DNA from: Fen-1273 sp963837815
GTDB taxonomy: Bacteria; Bacteroidota; Ignavibacteria; UBA10030; UBA6906
Direction of reading: 5' to 3'
Assembly: GCA_963837815.1 (NCBI GenBank)
Contig: CAWIOS010000009.1
Span: 868,001 to 932,000 of the forward strand
Length of the DNA: 64,000 nt
Both the position numbers and the translations under genes were made by a program. Shown here one piece after another: positions 14,300-21,403 of the stretch. The notes under the pieces are model-generated. The model saw only the letters and a list, made by a program, of their open reading frames with translations. It did no database searches and was not told the DNA's origin. How positions within the stretch are numbered: position 1 is the first letter of the stretch; each line of letters begins with the position of its first letter.

Positions 14300-14590
14300 A
14301 TGACCCGTTCGCTGAAAAAAGGCCCGTTCGTCAGCCAGCGAGTGCTCGAACAGGTGGAAGCGCTCAACAAGTCGAATCAGAAGAAAGTGATAAAGACCTG
14401 GTCCCGTTCGTGCACGATCACTCCTGATTTCGTCGGCCACACTTTTGCGGTGCACAACGGGAACAAGTTCATCCCGGTGTACATCCACGAGGGAATGGTC
14501 GGCCACAAGCTCGGAGAATTCTCCCCGACGCGGACGTTCCGCGTCCATCCGGGGATCAAGAAGGAAGAAACAACAACCCCCGCGTCCTAA
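14300..14590 (+). CDS. rpsS: 30S ribosomal protein S19
   Basis: S19 (96 aa) binds the head of 16S rRNA as a partner of S13. TRSLKKGPFVSQRVLEQVEA and the block HNGNKFIPVYIHEGMVGHKL followed by GEFSPTRTF are diagnostic. It starts 7 nt after rplB and carries a short Lys/Glu/Thr tail. No anomaly. Confidence 0.96.
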   Translation: MTRSLKKGPFVSQRVLEQVEALNKSNQKKVIKTWSRSCTITPDFVGHTFAVHNGNKFIPVYIHEGMVGHKLGEFSPTRTFRVHPGIKKEETTTPAS

Positions 14591-14611
14591 GTCGCGGCTC
14601 GAGAGGATTCA

Positions 14612-15067
14612 ATGGAAGCTCAGGCAATCAACAGGTATATCGGCACCTCGCCCCGCAAGATGCGGCTTGTGATCGATCTCATCCGGGGGAAGTCGGTGCC
14701 CGAGGCGCTCCACATACTCCATTTCTCTCCCAAGCACGCGTCGAAGGTGGCGGAGAAAGTCCTTCGCTCGGCGGTCGCGAACCTGCAGAACAAGGATGAG
14801 GGGGGACGCCTTGAACCCGAGGAGATCGTCGTCAGGCGCGCCACCGTGGATGTGGGGATGACGATGAAGAGGATCAGCCCGGCTCCGATGGGACGCGCCT
14901 TCCGCATACGGAAGCGCTCGAACCACGTCACGATCGTCGTGTCGGCAAGAGAGACGAAGCCGACGGAGACGCCAAAGGCGTCTCCGAAGGGGGCGAAAAA
15001 GCCCGCCCGAGAAACGAAAGCGGCAAAGAGCGGCGCGAAGCAGAAGCCCGCCGTCGAAACGAAATAG
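14612..15067 (+). CDS. rplV: 50S ribosomal protein L22 with basic C-terminal tail
   Basis: L22 binds 23S rRNA and lines the exit tunnel with its beta-hairpin. The core (residues 1 to ~112) shows ININRY-like AQAINRYIGTSPRKMRLV, LLRSAV-like KVLRSAVANLQN and the hairpin MKRISPAPMGRAFRIRKRSN. From about residue 113 a 39-residue tail rich in Lys, Ala, Pro and Thr extends the protein to 151 aa, against roughly 110 in E. coli. The tail has the same flavour as those on L5 and L17 in this operon. Its role is unknown. Confidence 0.95.
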   Translation: MEAQAINRYIGTSPRKMRLVIDLIRGKSVPEALHILHFSPKHASKVAEKVLRSAVANLQNKDEGGRLEPEEIVVRRATVDVGMTMKRISPAPMGRAFRIRKRSNHVTIVVSARETKPTETPKASPKGAKKPARETKAAKSGAKQKPAVETK

Positions 15068-15088
15068 GACGTTTACACTGGAGGATAT

Positions 15089-15754
15089 TTGGGACAGAAA
15101 GTAAATCCGATCGGCCTGCGCCTGGGCATCATCCGCTCGTGGGATTCCAACTGGTACGACGAGAAATCGTTCGCGGGGAAGCTCGCGGAAGATACGACGA
15201 TCCGGAACTACGTGCGGAACCGGCTGAAGAAAGCCGGGATCTCCCGCATCCTCATCGAGCGGACGCCGAAGCGCGCGGTCATCACAATAAACACGTCGCG
15301 CCCGGGCATCGTCATCGGCAGGAGCGGGAAGGAAATCTCCCAGCTCGAAGAAGAACTGAAGAAGATCACGAACAAGGAAGTCAAGATTCTCATAAACGAG
15401 ATCAAGCGTCCCGAGCTCGACGCGTATCTCGTGGCGGAAAACATCGCGCAACAGCTTGAGGGACGCATCGCGTTCCGCCGGGCGATGAAGAACGGCATCA
15501 CGGCGGCGATGAGGATGGGTGCGGAGGGGGTGCGCGTGATGACGAGCGGACGGCTCGGCGGGGCCGAAATGTCGCGGCGCGAGCAGTACAAGGAAGGACG
15601 CATACCGCTGCACACGCTCCGGGCCGAGATCGACTATGCGACGGCGACCGCGCGGACGGTGTACGGTGCGATCGGCGTGAAGGTCTGGATATGCAAGGGT
15701 GAAGTGCTTGACGCTCAGCAGAGCATGCAGGCCCCTCCCCGCCGCGGACAATGA
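15089..15754 (+). CDS. rpsC: 30S ribosomal protein S3
   Basis: S3 (221 aa) lies at the mRNA entry channel. GQKVNPIGLRLGIIRSWDSN, the KH-domain core RPGIVIGRSGKEI and the C-terminal domain RMGAEGVRVMTSGRLGGAEM are all present. The start is TTG 15089, supported by GGAGGA a few bases upstream and by the family N-terminus. The last residues (PPRRGQ) form a short basic end. Confidence 0.96.
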   Translation: MGQKVNPIGLRLGIIRSWDSNWYDEKSFAGKLAEDTTIRNYVRNRLKKAGISRILIERTPKRAVITINTSRPGIVIGRSGKEISQLEEELKKITNKEVKILINEIKRPELDAYLVAENIAQQLEGRIAFRRAMKNGITAAMRMGAEGVRVMTSGRLGGAEMSRREQYKEGRIPLHTLRAEIDYATATARTVYGAIGVKVWICKGEVLDAQQSMQAPPRRGQ

Positions 15755-15782
15755 GCAAGCGATAACGACGGAGTAGTCTGCC

Positions 15783-16205
15783 ATGTTGATGCCCAAGAGA
15801 GTCAAATACAGGAAAGCGCAGCGGGGGCGCATGCGGGGAAAAGCGACCCGCGGGTCGCGCGTCGATTTCGGGGACTTCGGTCTGAAGGCCCTGGAGCCCG
15901 GGTGGATCACGCAGCGCCAGATCGAGGCGGCACGCGTCACGCTGACGAGGCTCATGAAGAGGGAGGGACGCGTCTGGATCAGGATCTTCCCCGACAAGCC
16001 GGTCACGAAGAAGCCCGCGGAGACACGCATGGGGAAAGGGAAGGGCGCCCCGGAGTACTGGGTCGCCGTTGTGAAACCGGGACGCGTCATGTTCGAGGTG
16101 GGAGGGACGGCGAAAGACACGGCGATGGAAGCCCTGCGGCTCGCCTCGCACAAGCTGCCCATACGGACGCGGATAAGCGCGCGGCCCGACTTCGAAGGGA
16201 AGTGA
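15783..16205 (+). CDS. rplP: 50S ribosomal protein L16
   Basis: L16 (140 aa) sits near the A-site tRNA elbow in the large subunit. MLMPKRVKYRKAQRGRMRG, then RQIEAARVTLTRLMKREGRV and the RMGKGKGAPEYWVAVVKPGR block, are diagnostic. ATG 15783 or ATG 15789 could serve as the start and differ by two residues. Preceded by a 28-nt spacer and followed by rpmC. Confidence 0.96.
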   Translation: MLMPKRVKYRKAQRGRMRGKATRGSRVDFGDFGLKALEPGWITQRQIEAARVTLTRLMKREGRVWIRIFPDKPVTKKPAETRMGKGKGAPEYWVAVVKPGRVMFEVGGTAKDTAMEALRLASHKLPIRTRISARPDFEGK

Positions 16206-16221
16206 CAGGAAAGGACGGACT

Positions 16222-16449
16222 ATGAAAACATCAGAAATACGGGATCTCTCGGTCGACGAACTCCGGAAGCGCCTCGCGGACGAGGAGGAAAGCCTGGGGA
16301 ACCTGAGGTTCCAGCTTGCGACGAGCCAGCTTGAAAGCCCGATCAAGGTCCGTTCCGTCCGTCGGGACATTGCCCGGCTCAAAACGCTCATTAACGAAAA
16401 GCAGCGGGCCGCGGTGCCTCCTGCAGCCACGAAGAAGGATGCACAATGA
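16222..16449 (+). CDS. rpmC: 50S ribosomal protein L29
   Basis: L29 (75 aa) is a small helical hairpin next to L23 at the tunnel exit. MKTSEIRDLSVDELRKRLAD, then LRFQLATSQLESPIKVRSVR and DIARLKTLINEK fit the family. Its last codons overlap the rpsQ start by 4 nt (ATGA), so the two are translationally coupled. Confidence 0.94.
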   Translation: MKTSEIRDLSVDELRKRLADEEESLGNLRFQLATSQLESPIKVRSVRRDIARLKTLINEKQRAAVPPAATKKDAQ

Positions 16450-16733
16450 CTGACGAATCACGGAAGGCCCCGGAGCCGAAGCGCACGACGCAGCGGAAAA
16501 CCCGCGTCGGCAGGGTTGTGAGCAACAAGATGGAAAAGAGCATCGTCGTCGCAATCGAGCGGCGCGTGCCCCATCCGATCTACAAGAAGTATTTCCGCCG
16601 GACGACGAATCTCATGGCGCACGACGAAAAGAAAGCGGCAGGCGTGGGGGACACGGTGAAGATCATGGAAACGCGCCCCCTGAGCAAGCTGAAGCGATGG
16701 CGTCTTGTCGAGATCCTGGAAAAGGCGAAGTGA
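16446..16733 (+). CDS. rpsQ: 30S ribosomal protein S17
   Basis: S17 (95 aa) is a primary 16S rRNA binder. Its OB-fold motifs are clear: GRVVSNKMEKSIVVAIERRV, HPIYKKYFRRTTNLMAHDE, and GDTVKIMETRPLSKLKRWRL. The first ~15 residues (DESRKAPEPKRTTQRK) are a basic extension relative to short family members. It overlaps rpmC by 4 nt. Confidence 0.95.
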   Translation: MTDESRKAPEPKRTTQRKTRVGRVVSNKMEKSIVVAIERRVPHPIYKKYFRRTTNLMAHDEKKAAGVGDTVKIMETRPLSKLKRWRLVEILEKAK

Positions 16734-16755
16734 ATCCCCTCCACGGAGTCAACAC

Positions 16756-17124
16756 ATGATTCAGGAAGAAACAAACCTTGTCGTCGCCGACAACTCCGGC
16801 GCGAAAAAAGTCCGATGCATCCGGGTGCTCGGCGGATCCGACCGCAGGTATGCGGGACTGGGGGACGTCGTCGTCGTGAGCGTGAAGACCGCGATCCCGG
16901 GCGCCACCGTGAAGAAGGGGGAAGTCGCGCGCGCGGTCATCGTCCGCACGAAGAAGGAAACCCGGCGCAAGGACGGCTCGTTCATCCGTTTTGACGAGAA
17001 CGCGGCCGTTCTCATCAACGAGCAGGGAGAGCCGAGGGGAAGCCGCATCTTCGGTCCCGTCGCCCGCGAACTGCGCGAAAAACAGTACATGAAGATCGTG
17101 TCTCTCGCCCCCGAAGTGCTGTAA
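16756..17124 (+). CDS. rplN: 50S ribosomal protein L14
   Basis: L14 (122 aa) forms part of the subunit interface and the site of silencing by RsfS in other bacteria. MIQEETNLVVADNSGAKKV and RDGSFIRFDENAAVLIN-like KDGSFIRFDENAAVLIN are diagnostic. ATG 16756 matches the family; the longer frame upstream overlaps rpsQ. Normal length. Confidence 0.97.
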   Translation: MIQEETNLVVADNSGAKKVRCIRVLGGSDRRYAGLGDVVVVSVKTAIPGATVKKGEVARAVIVRTKKETRRKDGSFIRFDENAAVLINEQGEPRGSRIFGPVARELREKQYMKIVSLAPEVL

Positions 17125-17143
17125 CGACAACCGAGGAAGAATC

Positions 17144-17467
17144 ATGAAGATCCGGAAGAACGACAACGTGATGGTGATCGCCGGCAATTCCCGCGGCAAG
17201 AGAGGGAAGGTGCTGAAGGTGTACCCGGAGAAGCAGCGGGTGATCATCGAAGGCGTCAACATCATGAAACGGCACAGCCGCCCGAGCCAGAAGAACCCCC
17301 AGGGAGGGATCGTTCAGCGCGAGGCGCCGATCCACGTGTCGAACGTCATGCTGATGGACCCCAAGACGAACGAGGTCACGCGACTCGGGACGAAGATCGT
17401 GACCGACCCGGCCACCGGCAAAACGAAGCGCCTGCGGGTGTCGAAGGCAACCGGCGAAACGATGTAA
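17144..17467 (+). CDS. rplX: 50S ribosomal protein L24
   Basis: L24 (107 aa) initiates 50S assembly. The KOW-motif start is clear (KIRKNDNVMVIAGNSRGKRG), followed by EGVNIMKRHSRPSQKNPQGG and the end segment GTKIVTDPATGKTKRLRV. It sits 20 nt after rplN and 31 nt before rplE. Confidence 0.95.
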   Translation: MKIRKNDNVMVIAGNSRGKRGKVLKVYPEKQRVIIEGVNIMKRHSRPSQKNPQGGIVQREAPIHVSNVMLMDPKTNEVTRLGTKIVTDPATGKTKRLRVSKATGETM

Positions 17468-17498
17468 CACACACTAACCCGAAGACACACGAGTCTGT

Positions 17499-18242
17499 AT
17501 GAGCGACGAGAAAGAGAAGAAAGAGAAACCCGCAGGCGAGAAACCTCCGAAGCACAAGGGGGAGTCCGGAGCGGGGCAGGCAAAACAGCAGAAAGCCCCG
17601 AAAGGTCCGAAGGGCGAACCGGCTGCGGCACCTGCGCCAAAAACGCCGAAGGAGAAGAAGCCGAAGGAGCACGTCGTTGCGCGTCTCGCCGAGACGTACA
17701 AGAAGGACGTCGTTCCGCTCCTGATGAAGCGGTTCAAGTACAAGAGCCCGATGCAGGTCCCGCGTCTTGAAAAGGTCGCGATCAACATCGGCGTGGGTGA
17801 GGCGACGCAGGATGCGAAGCTCGTCGAGGCTGCCGCGCGCGATCTCGAGGCCATCGTCGGGCAGAAGGTGGTGATCACGAGGGCGAAGAAGTCAATATCC
17901 AACTTCAAATTGCGCGAGAAGATGCCGATCGGCTGCCGCGTGACGCTCCGCCGGGCGCACATGTACGAGTTCCTTGACCGGTTCATCAGCATCTCGGTCC
18001 CCCGCATCAGGGACTTCCGGGGGCTCTCCGACAAGTCGTTCGACGGCAGGGGCAACTACACGATCGGCATCAGGGAGCACACCGTGTTCCCGGAAATCGA
18101 TGTCGACAAGATCACGAAGGTGTTCGGGATGGACGTCACGATCGTCACGACGGCGAAGACCGACCAGGAGGCCTACGAGCTCCTGAAGGCGTTCGGCATG
18201 CCGTTCGTGAAGCGTCAGGAAGTTCTGGAAACGGCACAATAG
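17499..18242 (+). CDS. rplE: 50S ribosomal protein L5 with N-terminal extension
   Basis: L5 binds 5S rRNA and forms the central protuberance. The family core begins only around residue 61 (LAETYKKDVVPLLMKRFKYK, then SPMQVPRLEKVAINIGVGEA) and continues normally to EAYELLKAFGMPF. The first ~60 residues are a Lys/Pro/Glu/Ala-rich low-complexity segment, making the protein 247 aa instead of the usual ~180. There is no alternative Met that would remove the segment cleanly, and the frame is uninterrupted from ATG 17499. The segment is probably disordered and rRNA-binding, but its role is unknown. Confidence 0.93.
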   Translation: MSDEKEKKEKPAGEKPPKHKGESGAGQAKQQKAPKGPKGEPAAAPAPKTPKEKKPKEHVVARLAETYKKDVVPLLMKRFKYKSPMQVPRLEKVAINIGVGEATQDAKLVEAAARDLEAIVGQKVVITRAKKSISNFKLREKMPIGCRVTLRRAHMYEFLDRFISISVPRIRDFRGLSDKSFDGRGNYTIGIREHTVFPEIDVDKITKVFGMDVTIVTTAKTDQEAYELLKAFGMPFVKRQEVLETAQ

Positions 18243-18255
18243 AAGGACGGAAGGA

Positions 18256-18525
18256 ATGGCAAAGACAAGCTCGAAAGCCCGCCAGGCAAGGCGTGAACGG
18301 ACGGTCCTGAAGTACGCCGCGATCCGGAAGGAGCTGAAGGAGAAGGGGGATTACGTCGCGCTGCGGCAGCTCCCCCGCGACAGCTGTCCCACCCGGCTTC
18401 ACAGCCGGTGCAACGTCACGGGACGCCCGCGGAGCTTCATGCGGAAATTCGGCATCTCGCGGATTGCGTTCCGCGAGCTCGCGCTCGAGGGGAAGATCCC
18501 CGGCGTCACGAAAGCAAGCTGGTAA
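18256..18525 (+). CDS. rpsN: 30S ribosomal protein S14 (long, zinc-free form)
   Basis: S14 (89 aa) assembles late into the 30S head. It has the long form (SSKARQARRERTVLKYAAIR...) without the CxxC-CxxC zinc knuckle of the short form, and ends with the family signature RCNVTGRPRSFMRKFGISR and PGVTKASW. Zinc-independent S14 sits here while S4 and L36 in the same cluster keep zinc ligands. Confidence 0.95.
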   Translation: MAKTSSKARQARRERTVLKYAAIRKELKEKGDYVALRQLPRDSCPTRLHSRCNVTGRPRSFMRKFGISRIAFRELALEGKIPGVTKASW

Positions 18526-18573
18526 TCAGCGGTTTCACAGTTTGTCCACGAACGTTGCAGGAGAGGCAGAATC

Positions 18574-18969
18574 ATGACAATGACCGACCCCGTCGCCGAT
18601 TATTTGACAAGGCTGCGCAACGCCATCCAGGCGAGGCACAAGCGGGTCGATGTCCCGGCGTCGACGCTGAAGCGCGAGCTGACAAAGCTCCTTGTCGCGC
18701 AGAAATTCATCGCCTCCTACACCGAAGTGAAGGAGTCCACGCAGGGTGTTCTCCGCATCCAGCTGAAGTACAACGACGGCCAGCCCGTGATCGCCGGTCT
18801 CCGGCGGGTCAGCCGGCCCGGTCTCCGGCATTACGTCGATGCGGACGGGATCCCGCGCGTTCTTGGCGGTCTCGGCGTTGCGGTCATCTCGACCCCGAAA
18901 GGGCTCATGACGGACAAGCAGGCCCGCCTTGCGCGAATGGGCGGCGAAGTGCTCTGCGAAGTCTGGTAA
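18574..18969 (+). CDS. rpsH: 30S ribosomal protein S8
   Basis: S8 (131 aa) binds the central domain of 16S rRNA and represses the spc operon in E. coli. MTDPVADYLTRLRNAIQARH is the family start and LGGLGVAVISTPKGLMTDKQ, then ARLAR MGGEVLCEVW (ARLARMGGEVLCEVW), the family end. It follows rpsN by 48 nt, the largest gap in this part of the cluster. Confidence 0.95.
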   Translation: MTMTDPVADYLTRLRNAIQARHKRVDVPASTLKRELTKLLVAQKFIASYTEVKESTQGVLRIQLKYNDGQPVIAGLRRVSRPGLRHYVDADGIPRVLGGLGVAVISTPKGLMTDKQARLARMGGEVLCEVW

Positions 18970-18988
18970 CCTGAAGGAGGAACAGAAC

Positions 18989-19543
18989 GTGTCACGAGTA
19001 GGAAGAAAACCGATACCCATCGCCGCGGGAGTAACAGTGGCGCAGAGCGGGCAGACGATCACGGTCGCGGGGCCGAAAGGCCGGCTTGCCGCGGAGGTCC
19101 ACCCCGTGATCAGCGTGGAGATCAAGGAAAACATGATCCGCGTCTCGCGCCCGTCCGACCTGAAGCTGCACCGGTCGCTGCACGGGCTGTGGCGCGCGCT
19201 CCTGGCCAATATGGTCAAAGGAGTCACGGAGGGGTACACGAGAAAACTCGAACTCGTCGGCGTCGGCTACAGGGCGGAGCTGAAGGGGAAGAAGCTCCAG
19301 CTTCTACTGGGATTCTCCCACCCGATTCTCTTCGGACCGCCGGAGGGGATCAAGATCGAGACGCCGACCCAGAACAACATCACGATAAGCGGGATCGACC
19401 GCGCCCTGGTGGGTCAGGTCGCCGCGAAGATCCGTTCGTTCCGGCCCCCCGAGCCGTACAAGGGGAAAGGGGTGAAGTACGAGGGCGAGTACATCCGCAG
19501 GAAGGCCGGCAAGGCCGCCGCGGCGAGCGGGGCAAAGGCATAA
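18989..19543 (+). CDS. rplF: 50S ribosomal protein L6
   Basis: L6 (184 aa) lies near the sarcin-ricin loop. SRVGRKPIPIAAGVTV, the KLELVGVGYRAELKGKKLQL block and RPPEPYKGKGVKYEGEYIRR then KAGK near the end are diagnostic. The start is GTG 18989, with AAGGAGGAA upstream; the longer open frame overlaps rpsH. A short Ala-rich tail follows the conserved end. Confidence 0.96.
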   Translation: MSRVGRKPIPIAAGVTVAQSGQTITVAGPKGRLAAEVHPVISVEIKENMIRVSRPSDLKLHRSLHGLWRALLANMVKGVTEGYTRKLELVGVGYRAELKGKKLQLLLGFSHPILFGPPEGIKIETPTQNNITISGIDRALVGQVAAKIRSFRPPEPYKGKGVKYEGEYIRRKAGKAAAASGAKA

Positions 19544-19567
19544 TGTCACCGACCGGGAACTGACGCA

Positions 19568-19936
19568 ATGATCACGAAGAAAAAAACCGAGCACCGCAGC
19601 CGCTTGAAGGTCCACATCCGTCTCCGGATCACCGGAACGCCGGAACGCCCGAGGCTGACCGTCTTCCGGAGCCTCAGGAACGTCTACGCACAGATCATCG
19701 ACGACTCGACGGGCAAAACGCTGGTGGCCGTCTCGAACCTCTCGAAACCCGAGAAGGACCAGTTCAAGGATCTCAAGGGGCAGACCGCGAAGGCGAAGCT
19801 CGTGGGGAAGCTTGCCGCCCGGAAAGCGATCGAAAAGAAGATCACACAGGTGGTGTTCGACAGGAACGGCTACCTGTATCACGGCGTGGTGAAGGCGATG
19901 GCGGACGGTGCGCGCGAGGGCGGTCTGAAGTTCTAG
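19568..19936 (+). CDS. rplR: 50S ribosomal protein L18
   Basis: L18 (122 aa) binds 5S rRNA together with L5. RLRITGTPERPRLTVFRSLR, then NVYAQIIDDSTGKTLVAVS and the end FDRNGYLYHGVVKAMADGAR are diagnostic. It is followed not directly by rpsE, as is usual, but by 216 nt holding tandem repeats and a tRNA gene. Confidence 0.96.
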   Translation: MITKKKTEHRSRLKVHIRLRITGTPERPRLTVFRSLRNVYAQIIDDSTGKTLVAVSNLSKPEKDQFKDLKGQTAKAKLVGKLAARKAIEKKITQVVFDRNGYLYHGVVKAMADGAREGGLKF

Positions 19937-19970
19937 GCGGTCATGACGAAGCGCGTTCTTTGCGCCCGCG

Positions 19971-20026
19971 CACCTGTGGCGCGGCAGGCGCCACCTGTGG
20001 CGCGGCAGGCGCCACCTGTGGCGCGG
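19971..20026. repeat. 21-bp palindromic tandem repeat before tRNA-Gln
   Basis: Two exact copies of a 21-bp unit (19971-19991 and 19992-20012) and 14 bp of a third. Across each unit junction GCGCCAC-CT-GTGGCGC forms a perfect 7-bp hairpin. The core GGCGCCACC also occurs in the hairpin between rpoB and rpoC. It lies directly before the tRNA, where it could slow polymerase or mark a processing site; this role is inference. Confidence 0.75.
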
Positions 20027-20038
20027 AACGCCGCCATT

Positions 20039-20109
20039 TGTCGGGTCGTCTAATGGCAGGACAGCGGCCTTTGGAGCCGTGAGTAGAGGTTCGAGTCCTC
20101 TCCCGACAG
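20039..20109 (+). tRNA. tRNA-Gln (anticodon TTG)
   Basis: A full cloverleaf can be drawn. The acceptor stem is TGTCGGG with CCCGACA (7 bp), the D arm GTC...GAC, the anticodon stem GCGGC with GCCGT and loop CTTTGGA (anticodon TTG). The T arm is AGAGG-TTCGAGT-CCTCT. The weak first pair U1-A72 and discriminator G73 are identity features of bacterial tRNA-Gln. The CCA end is not encoded. The gene lies inside the spc ribosomal operon between rplR and rpsE, which is unusual; the tRNA must be excised from the operon transcript or have its own promoter. Confidence 0.95.
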
Positions 20110-20152
20110 CAGGCACGGATGCGGGAGCACACAAGAAAAGAGAGGGACAACG

Positions 20153-20677
20153 TTGGCACGTATCAGAGCGAGTGAACTGGAGCTGAAAGACCGGCTCGTA
20201 CACATCAACCGCGTCGCGAAGGTTGTCAAGGGGGGGCGCCGGTTCAGTTTCAACGCGATCGTCGTCGTCGGCGACGGCAGGGGTCACGTCGGCATCGGCC
20301 TGGGGAAGGCGAATGAGGTTGCCGATGCGATTTCCAAGGGAGTCGATGACGCGAAGAAAAACGTCGTCATGGTCCCGATCGTGAACGGGACGATCCCCCA
20401 CCCGGTGATCGGGAAGTTCGGGGCCGGGCGCGTGCTCCTCAAGCCGGCGTCTCCCGGGACGGGACTCATTGCCGGGGGAGGCGTCCGCGCAGTGCTCGAA
20501 TCCGCGGGCGTCAAAGACGTCCTGACGAAATCGATGGGATCGTCGAACCCGCACAACGCGGTCAAGGCGACGATGGCGGCGCTCCTGAGCCTCGTGGACG
20601 CGAGAGCCGTCGCGTCGCGGCGCGGGATGGACTTGCACGAACTCTTCGGGGCCCCCGCGGCTCCGGCATCGAACTAA
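20153..20677 (+). CDS. rpsE: 30S ribosomal protein S5
   Basis: S5 (174 aa) contributes to decoding fidelity and to mRNA unwinding at the entry site. LKDRLVHINRVAKVVKGGRR, then FSFNAIVVVGDGRGHVGIGL and the C-terminal GGVRAVLESAGVKDVLTKSM are diagnostic. The start is TTG 20153 (ARIRASELELKD). It is separated from rplR by the tRNA-Gln gene, so ribosomes reach it on an mRNA end probably created by tRNA processing. Confidence 0.95.
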   Translation: MARIRASELELKDRLVHINRVAKVVKGGRRFSFNAIVVVGDGRGHVGIGLGKANEVADAISKGVDDAKKNVVMVPIVNGTIPHPVIGKFGAGRVLLKPASPGTGLIAGGGVRAVLESAGVKDVLTKSMGSSNPHNAVKATMAALLSLVDARAVASRRGMDLHELFGAPAAPASN

Positions 20678-20693
20678 GAATCGGGGCCAGGCA

Positions 20694-20876
20694 ATGGCAA
20701 AGAAGCTGAAGATCACGCAGACAAGGAGCATCATCGACCAGATCGAGCCGCAGAAGCGGACGATCAGGGCGCTCGGCCTCGGCAGGCCCAATTACTCGGT
20801 CGTCAAGAATGACACGCCGCAGATCCGCGGGATGATTCGGAAGGTGATCCACCTCGTCCGCGTCGAAGAAGTCTGA
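20694..20876 (+). CDS. rpmD: 50S ribosomal protein L30
   Basis: L30 (60 aa) is a small large-subunit protein. LKITQTRSIIDQIEPQKRTI, then RALGLGRPNYSVVKNDTPQI and RGMIRKVIHLVRVEEV match the family over its whole length. It starts 16 nt after rpsE. Confidence 0.94.
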   Translation: MAKKLKITQTRSIIDQIEPQKRTIRALGLGRPNYSVVKNDTPQIRGMIRKVIHLVRVEEV

Positions 20877-20914
20877 AGGCCGAACGCACACACGTCAGTT
20901 CCGGGAACGACACA

Positions 20915-21403
20915 ATGGCAAAAGACATACTCAGCACAATAAAGCCCGCTCCGGGATCCACGAAGAAACGGAAGCGGATCGGGCGCGGGCAGGGCTCGGG
21001 ACGCGGTGGGACGTCGACGCGCGGCCACAAGGGGGCGGGTTCGCGTTCCGGGACGCGCCACCGGGCGTGGTTCGAGGGGGGACAGATGCCGCTTGTCCGC
21101 CGCATCCCGAAGCGGGGATTCCACAGCCCGTTCCGGGTGGAGTACCAGGTTGTCAATGTCCGGACGCTCCAGAAGCTGGCGTCCGACGGGAAAGTGGCGG
21201 GAGGGGTGGTGACGCCCGAGCTCCTTGCAAAGCTCGGAGTCCTGAAAGGGGCCGGCGCCCTGCTGAAAGTGCTCGGGACGGGCGACATCACGGTGAAGCT
21301 CGATGTCGCAGCTCACGCGTTCAGCAAATCCGCCCTCCAGAAGATCGAAACCGCCGGGGGCAAGGCTCAAACGATAAGCTCAACTCCGAAGACGAATGGC
21401 TAA
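20915..21403 (+). CDS. rplO: 50S ribosomal protein L15
   Basis: L15 (162 aa) is a late-assembly 50S protein. The Gly/Arg-rich start (KRIGRGQGSGRGGTSTRGHK, then GAGSRSG) and FEGGQMPLVRRIPKRGF are diagnostic. Its stop overlaps the secY start by 8 nt, so the two are translationally coupled. Confidence 0.95.
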   Translation: MAKDILSTIKPAPGSTKKRKRIGRGQGSGRGGTSTRGHKGAGSRSGTRHRAWFEGGQMPLVRRIPKRGFHSPFRVEYQVVNVRTLQKLASDGKVAGGVVTPELLAKLGVLKGAGALLKVLGTGDITVKLDVAAHAFSKSALQKIETAGGKAQTISSTPKTNG

